From NCBI RefSeq assembly GCF_900182595.1, contig NZ_FXTN01000005.1:248001-312000 (forward strand): a DNA stretch of 64,000 nt, written 5' to 3'. The notes under the pieces are model-generated. The model had not been told where the DNA came from. It ran no database searches and was given only the letters and a program-made list of their open reading frames with translations. The stretch comes from Pedobacter westerhofensis. GTDB lineage: Bacteria > Bacteroidota > Bacteroidia > Sphingobacteriales > Sphingobacteriaceae. Positions 37,504-47,677 of the stretch are shown one piece after another (positions within the stretch are counted from its first letter, which is position 1; every line of letters starts with the position of its first letter). Position numbers and translations under genes: made by a program.

Positions 37504-39495
37504 TTATTTCTTCCAGGTATTATTGCTCTCATCTGAATCAGGAAGTACATGCTCCGGGTCTAATACCACAGACACCACTTCTTCAGTAGTAGCATAGTTC
37601 ACTGTCCAGCTTTTGTTTCTCATCCAAACGTCTACCGGTATTTTGACGATATCGGTTTTACCGCTTTCAGTTTTCACCTGCAGGATTACCGGCATCGGCA
37701 TTTTCTCCAGATTAGTGATCACGATATCGTATCCCTCCGTTTTTCCGTCTTTTTTCGACGCGGTTACAGAAGTAACAGCCTGATCAGTTTTCCAGTTTTC
37801 CATAAACCAGCCTCTCCAGAACCAGGCAAGGTCTTCACCGCCACCGTTTTCCATAGAGCGGAAGAAATCAAATGGCGTAGGATGTTTAAACGACCACTGC
37901 TTGATATAATTCTTAAAGGCGTAGTCAAAGCGGTCTGTGCCCAGTACATAATTACGCAGGATATTTAAACCCCAGGCCGGTTTACTATACAGGTTTACAC
38001 CAATGTTTTTCTCAACCATAGCATCAGGAGTAAGCATGATATATTCCCTGTCTGGCTGCGCCATATACTTGGCAGCCTTATGCAGGTCGTCAGCACCGTC
38101 CTTGTATTCGCCATTGTTAAATGCTGCAGAAGACAGGCCATTGATAAAAGTATTAAATCCTTCATCCATCCAGCCATACTTGCGCTCGTTGCTGCCCACA
38201 ATCATCGGGAACCAGCTGTGTCCAAACTCATGGTCAATTACGCCCCAAGCCTGTCCTTTTTTAGCTTTCCATCCGCAGAAAACAATTCCCGGATATTCCA
38301 TACCGCTGATATTGGCAGCGATGTTTACAGCCATAGGATAAGGGTATTCAAACCATTTACCTGAATAATGCTCAATAGCGCCCTTTACATATTCTACTCC
38401 CCTGCCGTAGCTGTCGGCATCATTACTTTCTACCGGCTGCGCAGATACGGCCAGAGATTTCTTGCCGCTTGGCAGGTTAATCCTTGCGGCATCCAGCACA
38501 AACGCTTTGGAAGAAGACCAGGCGATATCCCTGGTGTTGCTCATCCTGAATTTCCAGGTAAGCTTATCTTTTGCCGGGCGCGATTTAGGATCAAGCACTT
38601 CTTCCGCAGAGCGGATGCTAACCGTTTTGTCGCTCAGCTTTGCTGCGTTCCAGCGTTTCAGCTGCTCGGCAGTAAATACCTCCTGCGGGTTTAATAATTC
38701 TCCGGATCCCATCAGGATGTGGTTTGCAGGGGTAGTCACACTGTAGTTAACGTCGCCATATTCACAGTAGAACTCAGCAGCACCCCAGTAAGGAAGGGTA
38801 TTCCAGCCCAGCACATCATCATATACACATAACCTCGGGAACCATTGTGCAATCGTATAGATCTCGCCATTTTTTGTTGTCAAATGCCCCATACGGTCTG
38901 ATCCATTGATCGGGATCACAAAAGAGAAGTCCATTTTAATCGTAATCACATCACCTGAAGCACCCAGAGGCTGATCTAAACGGATCTGCATACGGGTATC
39001 TTCTGTGATCGAAGTAAATTTAACCGGAACGGCTTTTTTAGAAACCGTAAGGCCGCTGATTTTATAACCGCCATTTACTTTTTCTCCGCGGGCGCCATAA
39101 CGGCTTCCCAGTTTGATCAGGGAATTACCTCTTGAATTCTTATCAAAAAGATTCTGGTCCAGCTGCAGCCAGATGTAAGGCAACTGGTCAGGGCTGTTGT
39201 TCTTATAAGTAATAGTTACTGTACCGCTAACGGTATTGGTCTGGTCATCCAGGTTGGCTGCGATCGTGTAATCGGCACGGTTCTGCCAGTATTTAGATCC
39301 GGGATATCCGCTGGCGGAACGGAATTCATTGCCATTTTGAGTGTAAAACAGCGGACTGAAAGCCGCATGAGGATCGTAATTTCCGGCAGTTGCCGCCGGG
39401 GCCTGCTGTGCGCGGGCGCTGATACCAAATGCAAAAAACACTGCCAAAAGGAGTGCTCTCTGAATAAAGAGGTTATTCATTAATTTAGGGTTCAT
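37504..39495 (-). CDS. M1-family zinc metallopeptidase, secreted
   Basis: 663 residues with a signal peptide in the first ~30 residues ([17 protein letters not shown]). The catalytic motif is HEFGHSW at 422-428, with the third zinc ligand Glu445 in WMDEGFNTF (HExxH-x18-E). The GMEYPGIVF loop just before it corresponds to the GxMEN exopeptidase motif of the family, altered in its last positions. Members remove N-terminal residues from peptides; the modified loop leaves specificity open. It is probably periplasmic or surface-exposed, and part of protein turnover. It stands alone, with a shared terminator behind it. Confidence 0.9.
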   Translation of the reverse strand: MNPKLMNNLFIQRALLLAVFFAFGISARAQQAPAATAGNYDPHAAFSPLFYTQNGNEFRSASGYPGSKYWQNRADYTIAANLDDQTNTVSGTVTITYKNNSPDQLPYIWLQLDQNLFDKNSRGNSLIKLGSRYGARGEKVNGGYKISGLTVSKKAVPVKFTSITEDTRMQIRLDQPLGASGDVITIKMDFSFVIPINGSDRMGHLTTKNGEIYTIAQWFPRLCVYDDVLGWNTLPYWGAAEFYCEYGDVNYSVTTPANHILMGSGELLNPQEVFTAEQLKRWNAAKLSDKTVSIRSAEEVLDPKSRPAKDKLTWKFRMSNTRDIAWSSSKAFVLDAARINLPSGKKSLAVSAQPVESNDADSYGRGVEYVKGAIEHYSGKWFEYPYPMAVNIAANISGMEYPGIVFCGWKAKKGQAWGVIDHEFGHSWFPMIVGSNERKYGWMDEGFNTFINGLSSAAFNNGEYKDGADDLHKAAKYMAQPDREYIMLTPDAMVEKNIGVNLYSKPAWGLNILRNYVLGTDRFDYAFKNYIKQWSFKHPTPFDFFRSMENGGGEDLAWFWRGWFMENWKTDQAVTSVTASKKDGKTEGYDIVITNLEKMPMPVILQVKTESGKTDIVKIPVDVWMRNKSWTVNYATTEEVVSVVLDPEHVLPDSDESNNTWKK

Positions 39496-39638
39496 CTGAT
39501 TATGTTTTGTTTTTAGTTTAGATGGAGCTTTGAAGATCCAAACAATTATTGTCTGCCTGCTTAATAATTATTTGAATAATGTCGGGTGATGTGTTCCGGA
39601 ACGCCAGTTCGTATTGCCGGGGCTTTTCTCCGGCCATA

Positions 39639-40373
39639 CTAATTCTTTCCGGTAGGTACCGGAGATAATTTTCTGCCTTCGGGTGGTAATTTCAACCAGG
39701 TTTGATAAGCCTGTGCAATATAGAAATCATAGTTAAAAGGACGCTCACTTTTTACCCGGGCAACAGAAGGCCTGTATAAATTGATAAAATCTTTTAGTTC
39801 CTGCCCCTGCAGCTTGATCAGTCCGCTCACATGTTCCTCATTAAAATACTGGTTGATTTCTGTCTCATAAAAAGAGGCTTCCTCCAGGCGTTTTACTTTT
39901 GCACGCTCACGCTTGTCCTTTCCTGAACCAAAAGCCAGTCCCACGCCACCGGCACGCTGAATGTTTTTTGTTGGCGCAATACCAGACACACGGCTAAAAC
40001 CGGGTGCATTCGGATCTTTCAGCTGCAGGTCGTTAGACAACCTGGCCCCTTTTACATCCACCTGTTTCAGGTTGGTAGACTGTGATGGCAAATAGATCGT
40101 TTTTGCCTGCATATTGGTCAGGTAAAGCGTATCGGTATGATAACCCGGCAACGAAAACTCCAGCAGGTCGCCCTTGTTTGCCGTGATGGTGAACTGTCCG
40201 GCAGCACCGGTTAACACAACCTTCTGGTTGTTCAGGTTTCTTACTGTTACCTTTTGCAAAGGGAAACTTTTGTTTTCATAGTCAAAAACCCCACCGCTGA
40301 TCCCGGTCTGGGCAATCGTGTATAGTGGTATCGTAAGCAGCATTACGATAAATAACCTCTTAAGCATCTCCAT
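39639..40373 (-). CDS. Exported protein with carboxypeptidase-regulatory-like domain
   Basis: 244 residues with a signal peptide (LKRLFIVMLLTIPLYTIAQ); ATG at 40367 is an alternative start. Residues 25-100 form a beta-sandwich of the carboxypeptidase-regulatory-like type (GGVFDYENKSFPLQKVTVRN, GQFTITANKGDLLEFSLPGY), common as an N-terminal module of Bacteroidota receptors but here alone. The C-terminal half is helical and basic, with a GGVGLAFGSGKDKRERAKVK segment, and is not recognised. The role is unknown; a periplasmic or outer-membrane-associated protein is likely. A perfect 8-bp palindrome lies 32-49 bp upstream. Confidence 0.75.
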   Translation of the reverse strand: MEMLKRLFIVMLLTIPLYTIAQTGISGGVFDYENKSFPLQKVTVRNLNNQKVVLTGAAGQFTITANKGDLLEFSLPGYHTDTLYLTNMQAKTIYLPSQSTNLKQVDVKGARLSNDLQLKDPNAPGFSRVSGIAPTKNIQRAGGVGLAFGSGKDKRERAKVKRLEEASFYETEINQYFNEEHVSGLIKLQGQELKDFINLYRPSVARVKSERPFNYDFYIAQAYQTWLKLPPEGRKLSPVPTGKN

Positions 40374-40404
40374 TTTAGTATATTCTCTTTTTCAGGTAAT
40401 GAAC

Positions 40405-40433
40405 GCTGCATGAACATGCAGCATCCAAATATA
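40405..40433 (-). promoter_or_regulatory. Palindrome and -7-like box upstream of the regulatory-domain protein
   Basis: GCTGCATG-AA-CATGCAGC (40405-40422) is a perfect inverted repeat. On the minus strand it directly follows TATATTTG (40426-40433), a match to TAnnTTTG, so it would lie at the expected transcription start. The -33 box is not found at normal spacing. Confidence 0.35.
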
Positions 40434-40489
40434 ATTCAGTTTCTTAGTCTGTGTTCTATTTTAACAAATATTAACAGGTAATAGTTTCT

Positions 40490-40837
40490 TTATTTCAACA
40501 AATCGCTGTATTGTATTTCATCAAAGCTAATCAGGACCGCTTTCCCGTCACGTTCAACTACCGGGCGCTTAATAGCACTGTTGTTTTCAAGCAGCACTGC
40601 AATAGCTGAGGCTTCATCCTTTACACTGTTTTGCTGTGCTTCTGACAGCTTTTTCCAGGTGGTGCCCTTTTTATTCAGCACCTTCTCCCAGCCAAAAGCC
40701 GCACACCACTCCTGCAGTTTTTCTGCTGTGATACCCTGCTTTTTAAAATCATGGAACTCATATTCAAAACCATGGTCACTCAGCCATGTTCTTGCCTTTT
40801 TTACCGTATTACAATTGGGTATTCCGTAAACTGTCAT
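40490..40837 (-). CDS. ArsC/Spx/YffB-like thioredoxin-fold protein
   Basis: 115 residues starting MTVYGIPNCNTVKKARTWLS, with FHDFKKQGITAEKLQEWCAA, AIAVLLENNSAIKRPVVERD and the C-terminal IDEIQ-like end. Single N-terminal Cys9 in the position of the ArsC catalytic cysteine; this arrangement is typical of the YffB branch, where true arsenate reductase activity is unproven. It is not near arsenic genes. The family also contains Spx-type regulators, but the Spx CxxC is missing. Confidence 0.88.
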   Translation of the reverse strand: MTVYGIPNCNTVKKARTWLSDHGFEYEFHDFKKQGITAEKLQEWCAAFGWEKVLNKKGTTWKKLSEAQQNSVKDEASAIAVLLENNSAIKRPVVERDGKAVLISFDEIQYSDLLK

Positions 40838-40947
40838 ATATTAGAATAAAGGCCTAAAGCTAGGTATATTTCCTTATTCGTCACATTTTTTTAGCCATTC
40901 ATCACATTTTATCAGAATGAATCAAAATCCAGCGTAGTATTGTACCG

Positions 40948-42444
40948 ATGAACATAAAAGATTTAAACAAAATAGAATTCTGGGCAGCAAGTTTTATCTA
41001 TGGCTGCGCCGTGCTGATGCTCATTTCCAATGGCTCCAGTGCATATACCGAGGTACCCAAAGAATTTAAGGATGCTTACATAGAATATAGCTATCTGTCA
41101 AATTACTTCCTTCCGGAACTTTTCCGCTACTCTATCCTCTATTTTAGTTTCCTGATGCTCAATTTCTGCTGCCTGCCGCCGCTATACAGAAAAGTAGACA
41201 TCGGTTTCAATACCGCAATATTATTAGCAACCTATCTGATCTCCGGTCTCGTGATCAGTATTACACGAACCTATACTCAGACTTATCTCTTATCTCAGTA
41301 TCCTGATATTGATGATGCCTATACCCAGATCTTTTTTAAAGGCTTTACCTACTCCGCCTGGCTGGTACTGCTGATCTGTATCTATGTTGCGCTAAAAAAA
41401 CTGCTGATCTATTTCACCGATAATAAGGAAGACAGCACACAGCACCGGATGAAACTGGAGATTGTCTTTGGAATGGCCTTCTGGTTTGTAGGAGTATTGC
41501 TCTGGCTGGCCGCGGGGGTCGGTTTTGATGTGATCATCTGCTGGACAATGGTGGTGATCGCCGGGATATTCACGACAATCTATTCTATATACTATATTAT
41601 TCCAACTGTCAGTTCAGTGGTTAACCCCTCCCGCACTTTTTACGGAAAGATCACCATCATTGCATTCCTAACTGGCATTCCTGTGGGCTTGGTTGGTGCG
41701 CTGATTGGCAGCAGAGGTGAATTGTTTATCATCATTAACCTTTTCCATATCCCGGCGCAACTGGCCATCAGCGCTCCCCTGGCCTGGTATATTTACAGGA
41801 ACAGAAATGCAACCGAACAGGAGATCTTCACCCTCAAAAAAGAACTGGGCAAGTCTGATGCCTCATTGGGCTTCCTTAAATCCCAGATCAACCCACATTT
41901 CCTGTTTAATGCCCTGAATACCCTATACGGTACAGCGCTGCAGGAAAATGCTGAGCGCACCGGCGAGGGTATCCAGAAACTGGGGGATATGATGCGGTTT
42001 ATGTTGCAGGAGAACATGCAGGATAAAATATCCCTCAGCAGGGATATTGACTACCTGAATAACTATATTGCCCTGCAAAAACTGAGAACATCCCTCTCTG
42101 TAGATATCATCATCAGTACGGAGATTGAGGAAGACTTTTCATCCCTCCAGATTGCACCTATGCTGCTGATTCCGTTTGTGGAAAACGCTTTCAAACACGG
42201 CATCAGCCTGCAGTCGCCCTCACATATCAAAGTTACGCTCCAGACCAAAGGCCACACCCTGTACTTTGATGTCAACAACAGTATTCATCTCAAAGCCGAT
42301 GGTGATCCCGAGAAACTGCAGAGCGGCATCGGACTGCCAAATGTGAAACAGCGGCTGGAGCTTTTATATCCTAAAAAACATGAATTGATCATCAGGGAAA
42401 GTGCAAAAGAGTTTTTCGTACATTTAACGCTGAATTTAGCTTAA
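40948..42444 (+). CDS. LytS-type membrane sensor histidine kinase
   Basis: 498 residues. The N-terminal ~285 residues hold about eight hydrophobic segments (for example LFRYSILYFSFLMLNFCCLP, ILLATYLISGLVISI, MAFWFVGVLLWLAAGVGFDV). The His_kinase domain follows, with LKSQINPHFLFNALNTLYGT and phospho-acceptor His317, then a GHKL ATPase with IAPMLLIPFVENAFKHGISL and GIGLPNVKQRLELLY. It phosphorylates the LytTR regulator encoded 3 bp downstream. The sensed signal is unknown; the membrane part does not match a named input domain that I recognise. Confidence 0.92.
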   Translation: MNIKDLNKIEFWAASFIYGCAVLMLISNGSSAYTEVPKEFKDAYIEYSYLSNYFLPELFRYSILYFSFLMLNFCCLPPLYRKVDIGFNTAILLATYLISGLVISITRTYTQTYLLSQYPDIDDAYTQIFFKGFTYSAWLVLLICIYVALKKLLIYFTDNKEDSTQHRMKLEIVFGMAFWFVGVLLWLAAGVGFDVIICWTMVVIAGIFTTIYSIYYIIPTVSSVVNPSRTFYGKITIIAFLTGIPVGLVGALIGSRGELFIIINLFHIPAQLAISAPLAWYIYRNRNATEQEIFTLKKELGKSDASLGFLKSQINPHFLFNALNTLYGTALQENAERTGEGIQKLGDMMRFMLQENMQDKISLSRDIDYLNNYIALQKLRTSLSVDIIISTEIEEDFSSLQIAPMLLIPFVENAFKHGISLQSPSHIKVTLQTKGHTLYFDVNNSIHLKADGDPEKLQSGIGLPNVKQRLELLYPKKHELIIRESAKEFFVHLTLNLA

Positions 42445-42447
42445 AAA

Positions 42448-43134
42448 ATGATTGCTATCGCTATAGATGATGAACCCATTGCCCTGGATATTGTAAAATC
42501 CCATGCCTCCAAAGTCCCCTTTATCACACTGGAGGCGGTTTTCACCAATGCCTTTGAAGCGATAGCCCATCTGCAGCAGCATCAGGTAGACCTCATATTT
42601 CTTGATATCAAGATGCCTGACATCAGCGGAATTGATTTCCTCGGCAGCCTGAGCAATCCCCCACTGGTGATTTTTACTACGGCCTATGCAGAGCATGCTG
42701 TAAAAGGTTTCGAACTGAATGCGCTCGACTATCTGCTGAAACCTTTCTCCCTGTCAAGATTTCTGAAGGCCTGCAATAAGGCGGAAGAACTATACAGTCT
42801 CCGAAAAAAGTCGGGCGGAATTGTCTCAGCTCCAGAACACTTTTTTATTAAGGACGGTTATGAACAGGTGAAGGTTATCGTAGATCATATCCTGTATATC
42901 GAAGCAGCCGGAAATTACACACTCATTCATCTGAACAACAATTCCTCGCTGAGCACCCGGATGCCGATCGGCGATATGCAGCTTTTACTTCCTGTCCGGA
43001 GGTTTGTGAGGACACACCGCGCATTTATCGTGGCGAAAAACGCCGTTACCCGGTTCGACAAAAACCAGATCCGGATCGGGGACAAGATTATTCCCGTAGG
43101 CTCTACCTATGCACAATGTTTACAGGAATTTTAA
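42448..43134 (+). CDS. LytTR-family response regulator
   Basis: 228 residues. Receiver domain 1-~120 with acidic pocket IDDEP at 6-10 and phospho-acceptor Asp53 (LIFLDIKMPDISG), the Thr/Lys switch residues in FTTAYAEHAVKGFE and LLKPFS. A LytTR DNA-binding domain covers about 130-228 (YIEAAGNYTLIHLNNNSSLS, PVRRFVRTHRAFIVAKNAVT). It binds promoter direct repeats when phosphorylated by the kinase encoded just upstream. The targets cannot be read from this window. Confidence 0.94.
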   Translation: MIAIAIDDEPIALDIVKSHASKVPFITLEAVFTNAFEAIAHLQQHQVDLIFLDIKMPDISGIDFLGSLSNPPLVIFTTAYAEHAVKGFELNALDYLLKPFSLSRFLKACNKAEELYSLRKKSGGIVSAPEHFFIKDGYEQVKVIVDHILYIEAAGNYTLIHLNNNSSLSTRMPIGDMQLLLPVRRFVRTHRAFIVAKNAVTRFDKNQIRIGDKIIPVGSTYAQCLQEF

Positions 43135-43322
43135 TATCGATGCTTTATTCAGGGAAAAAAATTTAAGGCTTCCTGAATAGAATCAGACGCAAAAGACACA
43201 TCGAATTTGAAAAATTACCCACTGATATGTGTAGGAGAACTTTTTATCAGTATTATTGTCACATGTTTTAATCATCTTAGAACACGAATGGTTTTTTTTA
43301 CCAGGCAATTTTAACCTATTAT

Positions 43323-46300
43323 ATGTTCAAATTCACGTTTAGACAACAGGTGGTATTCGGCTTTACGCTATCACTTCTATTTGTTCTCATTTCTGCAATC
43401 ACTTCCTACATCAGCATCAAATCGATGAACGATGACTCGTCCTGGGAAAGCCACACTTATGATGTGATTGACCACGCCCAGAATCTGGAAGTGAGGATAC
43501 TGAATGCCGAAACAGGCTTAAGGGGTTTTATTTTAACACAGCGTACCCAGTACCTCAATCCCTACAACGAGAATGCAAATAAAATTTTCCCGCTCGTGAA
43601 AGAATTACAGCACCTAACTGTGGATAATGTGGAGCAGCAGGCGCGACTGGACTCCCTGGAAATTTATTCAGGTCAGAAACTCCGGGATATGCAGGAGATC
43701 CTCAGGGCTAATGCTTCCCTCGGACGAGAAGGCGCTATACAAAAAGTGCTGACCGATAAAGGCAAACTGTATAAAGACCAGATGCTCAAGATCAACAACG
43801 AGGTGATCCAGGCAGAGACGAAACTTTTGACGATCAGGAAAGCAAAAAGAGTTGCCAGCGGAGAGCGGTCCACGATCGTCGTCTTACTGAGTTCTGTGAT
43901 CATCCTGGGCCTTGTGCTTTATCTATCTAGTTTTATCAAGCGTACTTTCAATGAACAAAAGCTCACAGAAATAAAAATTCGTGAAAACAACGAGGAACTG
44001 GCAAAAGTTTCCTTTGAAAACGAACAGAAAAACTGGATGCTGTCTGGCGCTTCAGTGGTGAACGAATCACTCCGTGGCGAACAGGAACTGGATCAACTAT
44101 GTACACATGTCATTACCGATATGTGTAACTATGTGAAAGCACCTGTGGGCGCTATGTACCTGTTTAATCCTAAAACAGAAAAGCTGGAGCTTACCGGGAC
44201 CTATGCTTTTGAAATTAAAAAAGGTGTCAATACGGAAATTGCGCTGGGTGAAGGAATTGTAGGACAGGTAGCAGTTGAAAAACGGATCAGACAGATGCAC
44301 GACCTGCCAAAAGACTATATCAAAGTAACCTCGGGCCTTGGCAGTACAACACCCCAATCACTTATCGTTATGCCTGTTCAGTTTGAAGATGAGATGATCG
44401 CAGTAATAGAAATGGCACTCAGTGTAGCGCCTACCCCGCTGCAGGTGAATTTCTTTGAAAGAATTACAACAAATATCGGCGTTGCCATCAACCGTACACA
44501 GGCAAGGGAAAAACTGCGCGACCTGTTCCTGCAAACACAGCAGCAGGCAGAAGAACTGGAAAGCCAGCAGGAAGAACTGCGCACCACCAACGAAGAACTG
44601 CTCCATAAATCTGAAGAACTGCAGGCATCAGAAGAAGAACTGCGGGTACAGCAGGAGGAACTGCGCGAGACCAATGCCGAACTGGAGGAAAAAGCCAGTC
44701 AGCTTGAAGAACGCAATGCCCTGGTAAATGAAGCGCGTGAGGCCATGAGCCTCAAAGCCGCAGAACTGGAAGTATCCAGCAAATATAAATCGGAGTTTCT
44801 GGCCAATATGAGCCATGAGCTGCGCACTCCGCTCAACAGTATCCTGATCCTGGCAAGGATCTTAAAGGAAAACAGACCTGAGAACCTGAACGAAGAACAA
44901 CTGAAATATGCCGGGGTGATACACAATGCCGGTAATGACCTGCTCACGCTGATCAATGATATCCTGGATCTGTCGAAAATAGAATCAGGAAAAGTGGAGC
45001 TGGACATTGAGTTGATAAGGCCACAGGAGATCCGGCAGAATATGGAATCGTTGTTTACAGAAGTTGCTAAAAGTAAGAAGATCACTTTTAAAAGCCTGCT
45101 GGATGATGGTGTGGCAGAAAGAATGACCACCGACCTCTCAAAGGTAGAACAGATTGTAAAAAACCTCTTGTCAAATGCTTTTAAGTTTACCCCTGAACAG
45201 GGAGAGATTACACTGAAAATCAGCACTGCTGCAGAAGACATTTCCTATTATTCTGAACAGTTAAAGACTAGCACACAGCAAATCCTGTCATTTAGCGTAC
45301 GCGACTCAGGAATAGGGATACCTGAAGACAAGCAGAAACTCATATTTGAGGCTTTTAAACAGGCTGACGGAACGACAAGCAGAAAATACGGCGGAACAGG
45401 CCTTGGATTATCCATCAGTAAAGAACTTGCCAATATACTTGGCGGAGAGATCCAGGTAGAAAGCGAGCCGGAACAAGGCAGCTGTTTTACACTTTATCTT
45501 CCAGTATCACATGCGCAGGGCAATTTAAACGAAGAACAGGAAGCAAATTTACATCCCGGACCGGTGGTAAAACCACTGATACCTGAGCCTGTGCTGGTAC
45601 CGGTGAATAAAAACCGCAAACAGACATTGCTGATCGTGGAAGACGATCTTGTATTTGCTGATGTGCTCAAAGACTACGCGAAGGAAAAAGGGTTTGACCC
45701 GATTCTTGCCCATAGCGGTGATACCGGATTACAAATGGCGATTGATGAACTTCCTGATGCAATTATTCTGGACATTATGCTGCCAGTGATGGATGGATGG
45801 GGTATTTTGAAGCGGCTTAAATCAAACGCATTAACAAAACATATACCGGTACATATGATGTCGGCCGGCGAAGTAAAGGGAGAGCGCGCACTGAGAGAAG
45901 GTGCAATCGGCTTCCTGAAAAAACCAATTGAAAAGGATGAACTGGACAATGCCTTTGCTGTGATCAACCGGGGCAATATTGCCTACGATTTTAAGACCGT
46001 TCTGGTGATTGAGGATCATGAACTGCAGAGCCTGGTGGTGAAAGAGCAGCTTGCAGGAAAGGGCATCGAAGTAGCTCAGGCATTTACGGGCCAGGATGCA
46101 CTGGATATATTGGCTGAGCGTGCATTTGACTGCATTATCCTCGATTTGAACCTGCCGGATATTTCCGGATTTGACCTGCTGGATAAAATCAAGACCCAGG
46201 AAAAATTCGCACACGTCCCGGTCATCATCAATACGGCAATGGAGCTCGACCAGGATAAGATTGCCCATATCATGAAGTACTCAGAAGCCATGGTGCTGAA

Positions 46301-46805
46301 ATCGAATAAGTCGAACGACAGGCTGATCGATGAAGTAAGCCTGTTTATGAATAAGCTCAATAAACAGGGAGAATCCAGGCCTGCTGCAGGTGGAAATCCA
46401 AAATCCAAAACCGTATCCACGATTGAAAAAGCATTGAAAGATAAAACTATCCTGATCACGGATGATGACATGCGGAATATCTTTGCCCTCTCCAGTGCCC
46501 TGCAGGTTTACGACATCAAAATTGTGATTGCCAATAACGGCAGGCAGGCCCTGGAGAAACTGGAAGAAGAAAATGAGATCGACCTGGTGTTGATGGATAT
46601 CATGATGCCCGAAATGGACGGTTATGAGGCCATGACACGTATCCGCGGGATAAAGAAATATAATAAATTACCAATCATCGCTTTAACAGCAAAAGCAATG
46701 AAAAACGACCGTGAGAAATGTATTGAGGCAGGGGCGAATGACTATATCGCCAAACCGGTGGATATTGACCAGCTACTGTCTATGTTAAGGGTGTGGCTGA
46801 GCTGA
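43323..46805 (+). CDS. Hybrid histidine kinase: CHASE3, GAF, HisKA, HATPase and three receivers
   Basis: 1160 residues. Order: TM1 at about 10-30; periplasmic CHASE3-type domain about 38-180 (LNAETGLRGFILTQRTQYLN); TM2 about 187-207; GAF domain about 245-395; a long coiled coil about 395-490 of EEL repeats (EELESQQEELRTTNEELLHK); HisKA with His498 in MSHELRTPLN; HATPase to about 730 (IVKNLLSNAFKFTP, GIGIPEDKQKLIFEAFKQAD, GGTGLGLSISKELA). Three receiver domains follow with acceptors Asp817, Asp941 and Asp1092. CheR lies 1 bp downstream. The architecture resembles large signal integrators linked to CheR/CheB in Bacteroidota; input and output are unknown. Confidence 0.95.
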   Translation: MFKFTFRQQVVFGFTLSLLFVLISAITSYISIKSMNDDSSWESHTYDVIDHAQNLEVRILNAETGLRGFILTQRTQYLNPYNENANKIFPLVKELQHLTVDNVEQQARLDSLEIYSGQKLRDMQEILRANASLGREGAIQKVLTDKGKLYKDQMLKINNEVIQAETKLLTIRKAKRVASGERSTIVVLLSSVIILGLVLYLSSFIKRTFNEQKLTEIKIRENNEELAKVSFENEQKNWMLSGASVVNESLRGEQELDQLCTHVITDMCNYVKAPVGAMYLFNPKTEKLELTGTYAFEIKKGVNTEIALGEGIVGQVAVEKRIRQMHDLPKDYIKVTSGLGSTTPQSLIVMPVQFEDEMIAVIEMALSVAPTPLQVNFFERITTNIGVAINRTQAREKLRDLFLQTQQQAEELESQQEELRTTNEELLHKSEELQASEEELRVQQEELRETNAELEEKASQLEERNALVNEAREAMSLKAAELEVSSKYKSEFLANMSHELRTPLNSILILARILKENRPENLNEEQLKYAGVIHNAGNDLLTLINDILDLSKIESGKVELDIELIRPQEIRQNMESLFTEVAKSKKITFKSLLDDGVAERMTTDLSKVEQIVKNLLSNAFKFTPEQGEITLKISTAAEDISYYSEQLKTSTQQILSFSVRDSGIGIPEDKQKLIFEAFKQADGTTSRKYGGTGLGLSISKELANILGGEIQVESEPEQGSCFTLYLPVSHAQGNLNEEQEANLHPGPVVKPLIPEPVLVPVNKNRKQTLLIVEDDLVFADVLKDYAKEKGFDPILAHSGDTGLQMAIDELPDAIILDIMLPVMDGWGILKRLKSNALTKHIPVHMMSAGEVKGERALREGAIGFLKKPIEKDELDNAFAVINRGNIAYDFKTVLVIEDHELQSLVVKEQLAGKGIEVAQAFTGQDALDILAERAFDCIILDLNLPDISGFDLLDKIKTQEKFAHVPVIINTAMELDQDKIAHIMKYSEAMVLKSNKSNDRLIDEVSLFMNKLNKQGESRPAAGGNPKSKTVSTIEKALKDKTILITDDDMRNIFALSSALQVYDIKIVIANNGRQALEKLEEENEIDLVLMDIMMPEMDGYEAMTRIRGIKKYNKLPIIALTAKAMKNDREKCIEAGANDYIAKPVDIDQLLSMLRVWLS

Positions 46806-46806
46806 T

Positions 46807-47646
46807 ATGACAAAGATACCCGATCATAATACGCAGGAACTGATCAGTTTTGATCAACTGAAAGATTTAACAGTATTCATCAGGAACATCCATGGATTCG
46901 ATTTCGGTGATTATTCTGCTGCTTCGCTCAAAAGAAGAGTGACGAGGATTATGCAATTGCAAAAACTAAGTCTTTTCGATTTACGTACATTGCTGACAAA
47001 CGACCTGGATTACTTTGAATCTTTTCTGATTGAGGTGACAGTAAATGTGACCGAGATGTTCAGAGATCCTCTTTTTTACAAGTCTTTAGCGACAAATGTG
47101 ATCCCCTATCTCCAGTCTTATCAACGGATAAAGGTCTGGAATGCAGGATGCTCTACAGGCGAGGAACTGTACTCTTTCGCCATTTTATTTGCGGAGCAGA
47201 AATTATATGACAGGAGTTTTTTTTATGGTACAGACATCAATGCAGATGTTTTGGAATTCGCCAAAAATGGGATTTACGATTTGCAGAAGATGAAACAATA
47301 TTCCGAAAACTACCAGAAAACAGGGGCACTGCATACCTTGTCTGATTATTATACGGCACGATACGAAGCCGCAACAATGAATCATTCCCTGAAAAAGAAC
47401 GTTCTGTTTTCTGCACACAATCTGGCTTCAGACGGCGTTTTCAACGAGTTCCAGCTGATTTCCTGCCGCAACGTGCTGATTTACTTTAATACTGCCCTGC
47501 AGGAGAGGGTCATCGACCTGTTTTATCATAGCCTGGCCAATTTCGGGTTCCTTTGCCTGGGTTCTAAAGAAACGCTCAGAAGTGCCGAGATCGGCCGCTT
47601 CAAGATTATCGATCAAAAAAATAATATATACCAAAAAATAGCTTAA
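46807..47646 (+). CDS. CheR-type glutamate methyltransferase
   Basis: 279 residues. N-terminal helical CheR_N domain (FDQLKDLTVFIRNIHGFDFG, ASLKRRVTRIMQLQKLSLFD) and a SAM-binding domain with RIKVWNAGCSTGEELYSFAI, FYGTDINADVLEFAKNGIY, and FQLISCRNVLIYFNTALQER. The methyl donor is SAM and the usual target is a Glu of a chemoreceptor-like coiled coil; here the long EEL-rich coiled coil of the kinase upstream is a possible target, which is inference. It starts 1 bp after the kinase stop. The usual partner, a CheB methylesterase, is not encoded here. Confidence 0.93.
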   Translation: MTKIPDHNTQELISFDQLKDLTVFIRNIHGFDFGDYSAASLKRRVTRIMQLQKLSLFDLRTLLTNDLDYFESFLIEVTVNVTEMFRDPLFYKSLATNVIPYLQSYQRIKVWNAGCSTGEELYSFAILFAEQKLYDRSFFYGTDINADVLEFAKNGIYDLQKMKQYSENYQKTGALHTLSDYYTARYEAATMNHSLKKNVLFSAHNLASDGVFNEFQLISCRNVLIYFNTALQERVIDLFYHSLANFGFLCLGSKETLRSAEIGRFKIIDQKNNIYQKIA

Positions 47647-47677
47647 CCTTCCCTGACTTGGAAGCCACACAGGAACT

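Noticed and set aside
43146-43179. 8-bp inverted repeat after the LytTR gene
   Set aside because: The loop is 18 nt and there is no T-run after the stem; too weak to call a terminator.
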